From: Seriola aureovittata
Lineage: Eukaryota > Chordata > Actinopteri > Carangiformes > Carangidae
Assembly: GCF_021018895.1 (NCBI RefSeq)
Contig: NC_079387.1
Coordinates: 9,861,583 to 9,925,582 of the forward strand
Direction: 5' to 3'
DNA: 64,000 bases
Part shown: positions 1-12,470 of the stretch, in pieces
Layout: each line of letters opens with the position of its first letter
Position numbering within the stretch: the first letter of the stretch is position 1
Translations under genes and position numbers: made by a program
The notes under the pieces: model-generated
Told to the model about the DNA's origin: nothing
Database searches by the model: none
Seen by the model: the letters and a program-made list of their open reading frames with translations, nothing else

Positions 1-220
1 ACGAGACGGGCCGGGGGGGCTAGCTTGGTTAGCATGCTAACTTTAGTATAAAAGTGATAGAAGCAAAACAAGAGTTAACTTAAGCGTTGGTTTCCATAAC
101 TGGGGACAGCTCTTTGGGAGTAAAGGAATGAAGTTTGATGATGAATGTTTCCTAAAACAGCTCTTAATGCTAACGCTGGCTATGTAGCGATAGCAAAAAC
201 GTTCAAATAACTCCTTTAAC
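1..220 (+). repeat. Interspersed repeat, copy A (truncated by the window edge)
   Basis: This copy shares blocks in the same order and orientation with 31,891-32,078 and 55,258-55,496. Shared blocks are a GAC/GGGCYGGGG stretch, GCTAGC followed by GGTTAGCATGCTAACTT, a GTTGGT/CGGTGTTT stretch, GGGACAGCTCTT..AGTAAAGGA, AAGTTTGATG, TGCTAACG..GGCTA, and GTAGCGATAGCAAAA near the 3' side. The left end is missing because the window starts inside it. No protein is encoded. The family is most likely a non-autonomous element, of unknown class. Confidence 0.65.
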
Positions 221-3200
221 GTCAGTGTATCTGTGGAATATACTGTTTGTTGGTGCTTGGGTTTCCAAAGAAAGCACCTCTAAATAAGAGGAAACCACTC
301 CTGCTTTCAACTGCATTACCACATGATGATAAAATAACTTCTGACACAAAAACAAGGGCAAGGAAATGGCCACTGTGATGGATTACATATCTCAGGCGAG
401 TTTCAGTCTCTGCAGCAACCAGCTGAAATGAATACAAATCACAAGCTGCCTGGAGGGTTGCGCTGGGAAAAGCCACGAAACTCGTATTTAATAAGCTAAA
501 ATGTGGGGGGGAAAGAAAAAATCACTGGTATAACCATTTAATTGTAAACCGCGAATTTCCTCGTTTCTAGCTGTCACTCAGTTGTTGAAACGACAAGCTG
601 ATGTGCTTGTAATAAATACAGAGACGTGTTAGTGTCAGTGTTACTCAGAACCAGCGTAGCAAAAGCACAACCGCATTAAAACCTGCTGCTTTGAAAAGCC
701 TCTCCGCTGAGACACATGTTGGGATAATGCATGGCAGGGTCTCCTGCTATGTGAAGATAATACCACATGGCAGCATTTCAGGGGGGGGGGGGGGCTTAGC
801 TGTTCATAGCAGAACCGCTGTAGGCCTCTCCCTCTACTTTTTTTTTTCACTTACATAAACTAAACCAGGAATAAGCAGTTTGATAACAGCACAGCTCCTT
901 AAGAACTCCATGACTGAACAAATGCTCGACTCCTGACAGGAATATTTAATCCCACTCCCTCTATTCCACGTTAAAGCGGTGCGTATATGGCGCCGCTTGT
1001 GACAGCGCGCGCTCTGTCGGAGTGCAGATGTCAGAGACACTCCATCAGTTAGTGGTAATATGCGATCACACCACACTGACCTCAGGGAAATTGAGTCTTT
1101 AATCACGACATCTCCCAAGAACCCAGACTCTTGGTAAATTAGCATTCCTCAGACGCGATCTAATCTCGCAGCTCCTCCTGCCATTTCATTCAGCAAGAGG
1201 ACACTGTTTGACTTTGTGCCGTGTAATGTCAATGCAATTCTGATTGATGAAAACAGGTGTAGGAGGCTCTGTTGGGGGGGAGTGAGGCGACAGGTAAGCT
1301 CCTGTGTGTTTTATATTACCTTATATATCCACATGAACAAGCGATGGATAATGTAAGTAACGTGCTTCTTCTCCGATCTCACATTTGTCCAAGATTTCCC
1401 TCTGATTTGACTTGCATGGTAATTTCTCTCATAAATTTTAAAAGCCATGCAAATAATTAATTAAGTTTAAAGCGATTAACTTATTGTGAGGTCTCTAAAA
1501 TCTAACTCAGAAAACACACAATAGGCTTTTATTATTGCCGTGTGCACCGCTCATAATTACATCTCCTCTTAATTTCCCAACAGGATCGTTTGTGTCTTTG
1601 TCTCTGCCCCGGCTTCACCTGCTGCGAGGTCTCTAAAGGATTTAAAGAGCTGACAGTCAAGAAGCCATTACAGCTCACTGAGAGGATGGCCGGCAAATTG
1701 GGTGGCTCGCAAGGAACAGTAAATAAGATGGAGGAGACCCTTGTTTTCTTCGCTTTGTCAATAGCTGGCCTCGGGGCGGAGGTGTCAGGGTTTAAATGTG
1801 GTGGAGCAGAGGAGAAACTGAGATGAAGCGTGGCCTCGGGTTGCAGATGGCGAGCGTTTGATCCGAGGTGGTGGCTGCAGGTCGCACTTCTGCAGATTGC
1901 GCTCCTGTTGTTGAGTCTTCATTCAGAAAACTCAATCACACTAAACAATAAAAGGCTGAAGTGTCCTCTTAACTCAGAATACTAATGCAATTCTAAAAAT
2001 ACACGCTTGACCTTTAACAGACACACAGCAGGCGGCGGCGTGTTGACAGCAGCAGCATCACAGTCTAATATGGCTGCATGAGCAAATAAAATTTGTTTAG
2101 TCCCGGATTTGTTTCCTCCATGAATCTGATATTGGGTTATGCAATATATGCTTTGACTTGATTTGATTCTCCCAGCGTTAACGCAGGGACTCAGGGCTAA
2201 TATTAAAAACTGCTGAGGTCTCATGTCTTTTCCTCTGTCTGGCTCAAACACGGACAGTCCTCATAAAGCTAAAAATTACAGCGGCCATTGTAAAAATAAA
2301 TCCATACTTGAAGACGTATCATTAACCCAAGGGGAAGTGAAAAGGAGCTACAATATAACATGAGTCTAATTTCATCATTACTGATGACAGTCATTACCAT
2401 TAAAGCTTTTCATTATCATAATCATTATTACAGCACCAATAACAGTAACTGTGACCACAGGGAGAGCAAAGGGCTGAATTAGAGGAGGACGCTGCGGAGG
2501 GATAAGTTATTCATTAATATGAGAATGATTCAGCACGAGGAGAACAGCTCAGGAAGTGGCTGCAAAACTCATATTTACACATTTAATATAAGAATGCAGC
2601 AATTTTCCAACGGCGGGGGAAGCCAGTAAAACTTTTCCCCTGACTCTGCACGCCTCATGTTGACAGACATCTGCCAGCTGCAGCTGGAGAAGACGATCCG
2701 CACAATCCCCTTTGTCATGTTCTTTTTTTTAAATATTCTTTTTGCATTTCCGCAGCGACTTCCTCGCCGTCGGTATCTGTCTGTCTGTCTGTCATGAAGT
2801 TTGACGGCGCTCCGGCAAGCTCTTATTTTGACATGTTGGAGGAAGTTGGGAGTAGGAGATACTCCACATTTGTCATTCGGCTCCCGCGGCTTTCTGAAAC
2901 CTCTCACCAGGTGAAGAGAGATCAGGACCTGTGTTTTCTCCTGCACATCTTTATATATATAATTTATTTATATTGAAGATCTGTTAAATGGATGTGGAGC
3001 ATTAACCACCTCATGTATACAGATGTTTCCTACATGGCTTTGACGTCAGATATGATGCAAACAGGATGCAAACAACCTAATATTATTTTGAGAAGTTGTG
3101 AAGACAGAAAATCAGTATTTCCGGACTTCTTGGACACCTGAGGAAGTAAGCAGAGACTCACCGTGGCTGGAAGTCCCATGTCCCACCTGCTCTGATTGAA

Positions 3201-4454
3201 TTGATTGATGTTGTATGTGAACACCGCCATTGTTGGGTTTGTTCAGTGACTGAATCGTTGCCACCTGTTCCTCTCAGCGTCCTCGTGTCCAGCTGTTGTT
3301 ATCCTCTCTGTAAGACGCAGCTCCAATCACTTCCTTGGTGTTCCCTCAGTCCTTTCCTACTCGCTCTGAAATCTCTGAGAAACCACTGCACAGAGGAGCA
3401 TCACCCAGCTTCTTTTGATTTTCTCTCCACCGGACTCAGACCACACTCTCTTCAAATATTCATTCAGAAACGTGAAGGTGTTTTAGATTTGAACAAACTG
3501 CTGTAACCTCAACAGTCCCTGATGTGGGGCTGTTGTTGTAGCCTGGTGCTGGAAGGAGGAGGGGGCGTCTGCAGGCGGCCCAGAGTCCACAGGGGCGGGA
3601 TTAAGATATTTTAAAAGTGCATCTGTAAGTCACATTACAGCCTATAACGCTGTGAACAAGCAGCCAGGATAATTACACCTGATGTTCATGCTCCACACAT
3701 GAATTCAAGGAGCGTGACGCTGCTGAAAATGTAAAAGCTCACAGCTGCTAATTAAGAAAGAGGATGGAGAAGGAGAAGCATTTTAATTGGCTGCTACAGG
3801 CAGAGCTGACGCGACACTAAGATGTCAGTAAGAGTAAAAATGCATGTCTGGCTTCCTGACAGTGGATGGTTAGTGCTGCCCCCCCCCCGTTCACCTATAG
3901 AACAGGTGGTGAGGAACAGAACATGTACTCATCACACTGACGCTCCTTCTCATTGATCGGTTAGCTGAGGACATGTGGTGTTATTGGCTCAGGGTCTGCA
4001 GGTGTCACGCTGCAGGAAGTCACAACTCGTTTTTAGCATTTCTATTTGTGCATGAATGAAACAGTCGAGACGTCAGGTGCCGCAGGTCGGAGTGAGTCCT
4101 GTCTGGAATTCATCTCCTGGTTTCAGCAGAACTACACGCAGAGACCGGCGCGTCGAAAAATAAACTAAACCTCCTTCCAGTCTTTGTCATCGCTGCGTTT
4201 CCTTTCCTCTGTGACTCTCCGTCACATTCTGCTGAAATCTGTGTCTGCGTGTGACTTTATGGAGACTCGCAATTTTCCCTGTTGGACGCAGAGCAAACAG
4301 CAAAGACGGAGACAGGTACAGGTGAACCTGCTCTGGATCCACGTGTGCACAGTTTGACATGGATCACGTTCCCGTGGTGACGACCTTCCCTCTGCTTCCT
4401 GCACAGCCGGTGGATAAAAGCCGGTTGTGAAGGTTTTCCTTAAAATAAAAACAG

Positions 4455-4700
4455 CTGCATTAAACAACCTGGACTCTTCTTCTCTAACACAACAAGGTCC
4501 AGAGAGTTTATTCAACACAAATATACACAACAAAGACACAAACTGAGAGAGCTCGGTCCCTTCTGATGCTTTTATACCTGTCCCGCCCAGACCAGGTGTC
4601 TGACTGAGGAGCAATCAGGAGCAGGCTGGGCGGAGCTACAGGAGAGACAGGACAGGTAAAGGACAAAAGCACCAGGAACCATTAAGGAGTCACATAAAGT
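4455..4700 (-). repeat. LTR-like or promoter-like interspersed repeat
   Basis: On the minus strand the segment reads from a GATTGCTCCTCAGTCAGAC region into GGGCGGGACAGGTATAAAAG (TATA box at 4,577-4,568), then CTCTCTCAGTTTGTGTC and TTGAATAAACTCTCTGGACC (AATAAA at 4,512-4,507). A TATA box about 65 nt before a polyadenylation signal is the layout of an LTR. The GC-box-like GGGCGG and the TTTGTGTCTTTGTTGTG block resemble recurrent fish repeats. No terminal TG..CA pair or target duplication was fixed, so class is uncertain. Confidence 0.4.
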
Positions 4701-5439
4701 GTCTCACAAAACAGCTGAGCAACCAAAGTTTCGTACTAAACAACAGGAGCTTAAACCTTTAGTGTCGCACTTGAGTAGAAAACTTCTGTGTTCTGTGATT
4801 TTTATCATTAAATACTTCAATCACTTTAAAACTCATGCAACACTTAAATCTTTCTAACACTAACACGTGACACCGTCCTCCGGGTGAGCGTCACACCTGT
4901 CGGCCGGCAGCGTGACATCATCACTTCCCTCCCTCCAAGGTGACCTCTCAGGAGAAGCATTGAGCCGCTGCAACATGTGAATGATTTGCATTAGGTCTCT
5001 ATTAAAAACACAATTTAATTTCCTCTTTAATCTCCACTGTTGAAGTCTTCCTCCACCATGAATACACCTGATAAAAATCACAATTATGAAAGCAAGACAT
5101 GAATTATGAATCATAACCTGCGAGTGGTGTCGAGCTGTGAACCCTGCGGCCGGCCCGGGGTGAGCCCGTCTGTTACTGAGGCAATCAGGCGCTAATTTAA
5201 GGTTGTGCAGGAAGTTGTGGAGGCTTTTCATCGGCTGTGGAAGCAGCTCAGTTTGCATTAAGCTCAGACCTTTGTCACCCTAAATTCACTGCAATAACAC
5301 GCGTGTGTGATTTTTAAAATTAAGGTGGTTATTTTGTAAAATGGGTTTCCAGATATATATTTTTTTTGAAGAAGCAAACCTCACTAATGCACCATTTGGC
5401 TTTTATCTATGAAATTTGCACAGCCGGCCTAAATCACTG

Positions 5440-5725
5440 GCGCTTGTTTGCTTCAGTCGATCGCAGGCTGAGGAGGAAGGAACCAGCTGTGAACACGCCT
5501 CCCGCCGAGCGGCGTCCGACCTTTGACCTTGGATGCCGCTCGGTGGAAGATCACACGTCTGACACGTTTAAAGTCCAGCGTTTAATCTCCAGGTTCAGCG
5601 GGAAGCAGAGTGATACTGACTCACGGTGTGTTGAGGAGCCAGGCGGGGTTACGAGCTCTTTGAGGTCTCGGCGCTGCTGACCCCGGTGACGGGACGATGC
5701 CCCACGGGGGACGACTAAAAACGCT
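5440..5725. other. CpG-rich noncoding stretch
   Basis: CpGs are frequent (CAGTCGATCGCAGG, CGCCTCCCGCCGAGCGGCG, CCCCGGTGACGGGACG). Overlapping short frames exist on both strands, but none resembles a known protein. TCCGACCTTTGACCTTGGATG at 5,516-5,536 is a DR1-like partial motif. Confidence 0.2.
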
Positions 5726-7516
5726 GCTCGGCGTTGCATCGTTGAAGCGGCTGCTGCTCCTGGGAACCGCGGCAACCATCCTCCTGTAACCTGGTGTGAT
5801 TTGTTGCGCCTCCTGCACGGCTGATATTTCTCATTTCAGCTTCGACTTCCTGAGGGATCCCCCGGTGCGGTCCCCTTGAAATAACCCGAGATAACATTAA
5901 TGTGCTGCCGTCTGACTGCTGTTCTGTCTGAGAGCGAGTTCTCAATCAGATACAGTCTCTGAACAGACCCATTAGCGGGATTAGCAAATAGCTTTTCAGT
6001 AAACGAGGCGATGATTGACCTTGGAGTGATGCTCGGCAGAGAAAACCTGAGTCTTGTTGCACGACACGTCTCTGAGATTCTGCAGCACGTACGGCTCCGT
6101 CTGTTTCCACGGCCTTTCATAACCAAACATGCAATTTGCAGAAATATCATCTCTGAGCAGAAGCAGCCGCGTTTTCCCGCTGTTTACCTCCCGCCGTCAC
6201 GACTGGAGACAGAACACGTTGGTTCTCAGTAATCCATAACTCTACCCGCGGTGCAGACACACTCTCTCTGTCCTGATTACAGACGCAGTGTTGTGGATTT
6301 TTCCAGCTGACGAGCTCCAGCGTCTTCAGACTGTGACCGGATCTTTCTCTCGTTGAAAGCGGGAAAAGTTTGTTTCTCGTTAGATGAGATGTTGATTTTG
6401 TGACATAATGAGAAACGTCTCGTGCAATAACAAGATAAAGTGACATGTTGCCAGAACAAGAAGAGTTTCCTAACTGGAATAATAAAAAGATAAGAATAAA
6501 GTCATATTGTTGTTGCAGTTACTCTTACACAAATCTAATTTATGACATTTACAAAAATATTCTCCCACCTACGACCAGCAGCACCTGCATCCCACAGGAA
6601 GCAGAAGCAGCGAGACCAGGAGCTCATCCAGCGGCGGTCTCAGTAGACCAGAATGCAATGCGGCCGTATAAAAAGCATATTGTGTTTTTGAGTAACAGCC
6701 GCCGAGCTCGCCGCCCACGTGTTTGACCTCGCAGCTGAGCGCGGCGGGTTCTCTCCGGTCGCCTCTCTGCGCCGGGCCAGATGGCTGAAAGTCACAAACC
6801 TACAACGTGTGAAAACTGCAACAGGAACAAACGCTGGAGCTGATTAATAATAAACCTGAATGATGATGCTTTTCAATGACAGTTGTCAGAGCAGCAGTTC
6901 GTCTTTCTTCAGGCTGGTGAAACCTGCAACATGAGAACATGATGTCAGTGTGAACAGGAGTTTTCGAGGAAACACGACAGAGTGATTTTTCCTCTTCGTG
7001 CTGTTTCCTTTTTCGCGGTGATATTTCACCAGAAAAAGTCAAGAATTGAAGAGGTGCAGCTCCTCTGAGGATCTGACTCTATTATCTGAGTGCCAGTGTG
7101 CAAACCTGTTGGACGGTTTTCCATCCTTTTTATTTTTCAGCTCCTCCAGGTAATCCCCCTGCAGCGCTTTCCTCTGGCCCCGTGCTCCAGACGCTCTCCT
7201 GCTCAGGCCGGACTCGCCGCCTGCACCTGGCTGATGCCACAGGAAGTCCTGTGTGAGGTAACCACAGGTAATCACACACAAGCCTCCTCCTCGCAGGACT
7301 TATAAAACACAGACCTGCTTTATAAACCTTTACGATATTGATCAGTGCAGCTTCCCGGGTGATTCACGAGACACATACGCATCTCAAATACATAAGGTTG
7401 TGTAATAATGAATGGTGGCTGCAGGAGAAGCAGATAAACACTGTTATCATGTGAAGAAGAGCGCCGGGGTCTGAAGTGTTCACCTTCTCAGTGGTGGACG
7501 TCACAGCAGCTACAAC

Positions 7517-7518
<2 letters not shown>

Positions 7519-7552
<34 letters not shown>
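7519..7552 (+). repeat. (GT)17 microsatellite
   Basis: An uninterrupted GT run begins after ACAACGC. Confidence 0.9.
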
Positions 7553-7554
<2 letters not shown>

Positions 7555-8058
7555 ACACTGTTGGCAGGGTGTAATTACTGCGCTCTGCCTATTTGCATAA
7601 GTAATCAGCGCTGACAGACACTGGTCTTTTACAGTGGTTAGTCAGCCAGCTGAACGCTCACAAGAGGAAAGACTTGGTTGTTGGCTCTTCTCCTAATTTG
7701 CCATTAACATGCAAGAAAAGAGTAAAACATGAAAAATAACGTAACGCTCCAACATTTAAAATCCACGGTTACAAACGGAGATTAAAGTGAATCAAAGCGG
7801 CTGCTAATCAACAGCTGTTTCACTCACAGTGACACCGAAAAAATCCCCAAACAAACCAGATTAAAGTGATTTCAGACGTGATCTGACAAACCTCACAGAG
7901 CGTAATGAAATAAAGCCTGAAAACATGAAAGTAAAAGCTGTCGCCAGGTGAGCCGCCGCCTTCCTCATCTGGCCTGACACTGTTGTTACAACCCCCCAAG
8001 GTGGGACAGCCACTGGAAAGGGTGATTTGTCATGATTTGGTAAGTGTACACTCCTTTC

Positions 8059-8061
<3 letters not shown>

Positions 8062-8104
<43 letters not shown>

Positions 8105-8190
8105 GGAGCGGATATTGCTCCAGGGGGAGAGTTTGAGCTGACAGTGACATAATTCACACGTGTGAGAGTGTGTGTGTGTGTGTGTGTGTG
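8062..8190 (+). repeat. Two (TG)n microsatellites
   Basis: Tracts at 8,062-8,103 and 8,168-8,190 are separated by about 65 bp of unique sequence. Histidine/threonine-rich frames across them are artefacts. Confidence 0.9.
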
Positions 8191-8836
8191 CAATGTTGGC
8201 GAGCTCATGTGTTTACCCATGATCCTTTGTGTGTGTACACGTGTGCGTGTGCACCCTAACAAAATGTTTGCGCCGCATTAGACTTACCTTGCGGCGCCAG
8301 ACAAGGTTACGGTTATTATGACCATAAAGAAGCCCCGAGCAATTCTCTTGGCAGCGGTTATTGTGTCCTGCGATTATCTCCCATCAGCCCCTGAGCTGTC
8401 ACTTCCTCCACAATCCCCCGCTGACACGAGCCTGACGCCGCTTAATTTCATCGTCCATTATCTTCCAGAGCGCGGGAGAAGAAGAAGAGCAGTCCTCCTG
8501 TATTAAGTAAATTGGAGGCGATAGCAGAAGAAGAAGAAGAAGAACCCTTGGATGTATTGTAACGGTTGACCTTGCGTCGCCCCTCAGCCTGCTGGGTAAT
8601 AGAGTTTCCCTCAACTTCTCCCAGTAACAGTGGCGTGTTGAATCGATCAATCTTGATTACGGCTAAAAAGTGATATGAGCTCAGAGGGACGAGATGTTTG
8701 TGCAGATACATTCACACAGTGACGTGAAGAAGCCACGCAGCTTTTCATCTGCTCACTTCAGCTTTGACTGAATTTCCCTAAAGCTGGTGCAGGATTTTTT
8801 ATTTCTTTTTTGGCTGTATACCTGCGCTCAGCCCAG

Positions 8837-8839
<3 letters not shown>

Positions 8840-8867
<28 letters not shown>

Positions 8868-8868
8868 A
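8840..8868 (+). repeat. (GT)n microsatellite
   Basis: An uninterrupted run of about 14 GT units. Confidence 0.9.
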
Positions 8869-9810
8869 CAGGGGAGATGGAGCGATTGCAGGAGGTCAGG
8901 CAGGACGAGCGCGATGCGGCGAGACGACGGAGTCCCGCCCCCAAACTAAATCACGTCATGTGGAGCTTCAGTCGCTGTTAGTGGAAAGTTACACTCATTA
9001 GATTTTGGATCGTAGCTTGATGAAAGTTTGGCCTCTCACCAAATTCATTAGCGAGATTTTTGGGACGCAGCAGTTTTGCTAATAAGAGGTCAAACACTTG
9101 ACAGCCAGGTTTCAGACGGACGCCCGGGCTCGCCAACAGAGAACAAAGGCTGCCGTCGAACGCTTTACGACTCAAACAGCTGATCTGGACGTAACTAGCA
9201 TTTTGCAGAATTGCCCAATGTGGACGAGGGGCGGCGGCGGCCTTTAAAACCGTCCCGCCCGGCGTCTTTTTTGGCGGCAAAGACAGAAAAGAGACGAATA
9301 TCTCTGAAAGGATCCAGATCAAAAGTTAAAGTGAACTCTGAGTTTGTGTTTCTGTTAAGAAAGCGGCGTTTTATGTCTCCAACCACTGACCTGGCGCTGA
9401 CTTTAATGCTAACATCATCCTATCAAAGCAACTGGCTGCACGCGCGGCGAGCTGCAGGCGAGTAGACGCGTTCTGATCCGTGTCCGTGTGCGTCGTCTCA
9501 GGATAAAAGCTCTCGCTTTGACAGCCACAAAGTGTTTGCATTTTCCTCCTTGCTGCTCTCACAAAACATTTCCTGTTGACAAGATCGGAGGAAAAAAACG
9601 TCAAACAAGTGCAAAAACAACGTCTGTGAGATTCAGTTTTTTTTTTTCTTTCCTGTCTATAAACTCATGCATCCGTCTCTGCAGAACCGGCTCGAAATAG
9701 CCTTGTTTTCACATTTAAAGCTGTGTTGTCTGTCAACAGCACGGAGCCAGCCAAACAGTCTCTCAGGCATCTGCTGAGGATTTCTCGGGCCTCGCAGAAC
9801 TGAATCAGAC

Positions 9811-9846
9811 GAGGGGGGAGGGCGGGGGATGGCGGGGGAGGGGGGG
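9811..9846 (+). other. Potential G-quadruplex
   Basis: Five G runs of 6, 3, 5, 5 and 7 lie within 36 nt, separated by loops of 1, 1, 5 and 1 nt, which satisfies the canonical G4 pattern. A purine-rich segment continues to about 9,990. It lies about 8 kb beyond the 5' side of the b3galt1 terminator, and no gene is seen around it. Confidence 0.5.
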
Positions 9847-10224
9847 CTGAGAGCGAGCGAGGCAGATAGAGAAGATGGAGGCTTAAGCCTGGCTTAGATT
9901 ATCAGAGACAGAGAGAGATGGGAAAGGCAGTGGGAGACAGAGAATTGGGGCCAGAAAGTGAAGGGCAAGAAGTGAACGGAGAAAGAGACAAGAATGCAGT
10001 TAAAGGGAAAACGCAGCCGCCATTATTCTTATATTATATGTAGCTAGGGAGATTATACGTCTTCTATACGTTTTGTTTTTTCTCCTGCCTTCGTCTCCCT
10101 CCTCCTGGAGAGCACTCAGTCTTCTCATCCTTTTTCCTCGCCATCTCTTCGGGCATGTTCCCAGCGGTTTGTGTTCTGAAGCGCAAAATTGTGTGTGTCT
10201 GTGTGTGTGTGAGATGTGGGTCAG

Positions 10225-11060
10225 GTGCAGAGTATGATGGATGTGGTTTTAATAGAGATTAATTACATCCCAAATGAGGCGATGAACTCCCCACGGGTCT
10301 TCGCCAGAGTGTTTAGGACCACAGCTAATGACTGAAAAACCCTTTTCGGTCGACCAGCGCGCTACAATAGCATCTTAGAGCCAATGGTTGGACTACAGCA
10401 GCTCAATTCTCTGTTGCAGACGCGACGCACGAGATGTCACAGCAACCAAACCTGCCGTATCAACGTTAAATGTATTTGTGCAGCGGGCTGTGGAAATTAA
10501 TCAAAGTCAATGACCCGGGAAAAAGACAGAGAGCCTTTTACACTCTGCGGTGAGGCAGAGGAAGTTTGCAAGTATCACATTTCAACTATGGCTGATTAAG
10601 CTTCATATAAAGCAGAAACAGACATAAAAAAATGGCATCAACACATTCAGAATAGTGTTTAAAGTCCAGTAAAGTTTTGTTGTGGCCTTCAGTTAAAGCC
10701 CAGCTGCTGATCACACGTCGGACAAATGGCAAAGGTTTCTCAGCAGCAGCAGCTTTGCCCTGGGATGAAGTCAAAAACCCTAAATTTCAAATATAAAAAA
10801 AAAGTTCATGTTTTGAAGAGAGTTTGATTCTGTTCTTTAAATACATGAAACAATTACTAATGAGCTTTTTTGTCACAATTGTATCTTACAACGTGGCTTC
10901 GGGCCCCAGCAGTTTCATTTCACTCGGCTCTAATTAAGACAACAAGGATTTCAGATCCTCCTATCGCATCAGCTGGAAGATGAATTCAAAGTGGCCATTC
11001 TGTATCTGAAGAGTTTGGGAATTAATATGAAAGGATTGCAATTACTACTTTTGTATATTT
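10225..11060. promoter_or_regulatory. Candidate conserved noncoding element block
   Basis: The interval is free of simple and recognisable interspersed repeats. It has many homeodomain-type cores (GATTAATTACATCC, CTCTAATTAAGACAAC, GGAATTAATATGAAAG) mixed with E-box-like CAGCTG. This texture is typical of vertebrate developmental enhancers. No open frame of note exists. Conservation was not tested. Confidence 0.22.
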
Positions 11061-12129
11061 AAGGAAGTTTTGTAGCTCATGTTTATTTAAGTGTGTGTGT
11101 GCTTGTTGATGCAGAGATTGTAAAATCACAAGTCTGTTTTCTGTTTCCAAGCCTCCGTGTAATGAGCACAAGGCCTGTAGTTGTACACCACCCATCTGTT
11201 AGCATACATGATTCATAAAGACAATTTGAGAATAGTGTTCACTACTTGGGCTTCTTGTACATCAGGGGTATGTGGAAAGATAGAAAACATAAACATATAT
11301 TTGTGTTTAGAGGGAAAATACACATCCAATCAGGATTATGAATTAGTGTAAATCAGAACATTTATTGGCACAATAACAACTCAGCTGCCAGCTCCTGAAC
11401 GCTAACTGCTCAGTCCTTCCAGCAACAGGAAGCGCCACAAACTCCTTCAGGCCATGTTTACCCAAATCTGCATGGAAGCCAGTTAGCAAGCTAGCAAATA
11501 AGTTAAAGTAGTTAGAAACTATTGGCCAAAATTAAATGGTTAAACAGTTAAACGTATAAAAGTAACAGCTGAAATTGTTAGCTAAATGTAATGGATAAAT
11601 GCTAAATGCAGCTAGAAGTGGGAGACAGTCGACATAATGAGCTAAAGGTAAAGGCTAAATGCTACATGGCTAAAATTGGTAGTTGAAGTCGGCAGCTAAA
11701 AGTAATGGATAAACCACTGACATGACTGAAAGTGATTGATAAATGGCGGCAGTACAAATACAAACTTGAGCTAACCAGACTAAACACAGACAGTTGGAGT
11801 GACATGAACAGATACATGACAGGTGACACAGATGAAGAGGAGCTCATCTGAAGGAGACGTGAGAGAGCCTCAAACAACAAAAAGGTCAGTAACCACTGCA
11901 CCACGCTGTAAAGCGCCTGGATTCAGGCGGAGGGAAGGAGCACGAGCTCCTTCAGATACTGTGCGGCGCATCAAACAGACTAACTCACAGATACTCTGCA
12001 CAATGCATTGCCTTCAGGACACATAAACACGAGTTGCATGCGTTCCACAGGTATGCTAAATTATAAAAAATACCTACATCAAATACCCAGCAAGCCTGTT
12101 ATGAATATCTTGCTCGTCAACCTGCTCTC

Positions 12130-12470
12130 TGAATCAAATGATCTCGATATTCACCAGCCGATCAGCTATTTATGAGACTCCACTCTCATGCAAATATGCA
12201 AATATTCCTCCTCTTCTTGCAGCTGGTCATAAATATGATCCTGCTGATTTTCGGAAGAAGGTGAGGTTCGAGCTCCTGAGCCTCCATCATTTCCAAGAGA
12301 TCCGTCCCGGGGCATTAAGAGTTAATTTATTGCTCTCGCAATTTCAAATTCAGCCTGGCTGTCACACTTATCTTTGTCAAGCGCTTGTGGTGCCCCTGCC
12401 ACACGTTCCTGATGTATGCGTCCCATTTAAATCCCATCTATCTGCTATGGATGACGGGATATAATTCATG
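12130..12470. promoter_or_regulatory. Candidate conserved noncoding element
   Basis: Repeat-free DNA with ATGCAAATATGCAAATATTC (two overlapping octamer-like ATGCAAAT sites), GGTCATAAATATGATCCTGC and GTTAATTTATTGCTC. A 108-codon open frame crosses it (12,138-12,464), but its protein resembles nothing I know. It is more likely incidental. Confidence 0.28.

Larger units (their letters stand above)
221..7500. other. Noncoding interval, no gene recognised
   Basis: Apart from the LTR-like repeat near 4.5 kb and the CpG-rich stretch near 5.5 kb, this holds unique-looking AT-rich DNA. A G14 run lies at 781-794 and a short (CTGT)n at 2,777-2,791. Open frames are all under about 135 codons and unlike known proteins. 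Confidence 0.6.

Noticed and set aside
2575..2946. 123-codon minus frame
   Set aside because: No known motif, low-complexity Lys/Arg patches, and an ATG without supporting context.
11470..11720. GCTAAA/GTTAGC-rich stretch as a tandem repeat or satellite
   Set aside because: Short words recur at irregular spacing, with no definable period; likely a decayed mixture of TTAGC-rich fish repeats.
12138..12464. 108-codon frame as a possible gene
   Set aside because: No recognisable family, no splice or promoter support; treated as a candidate noncoding element instead.
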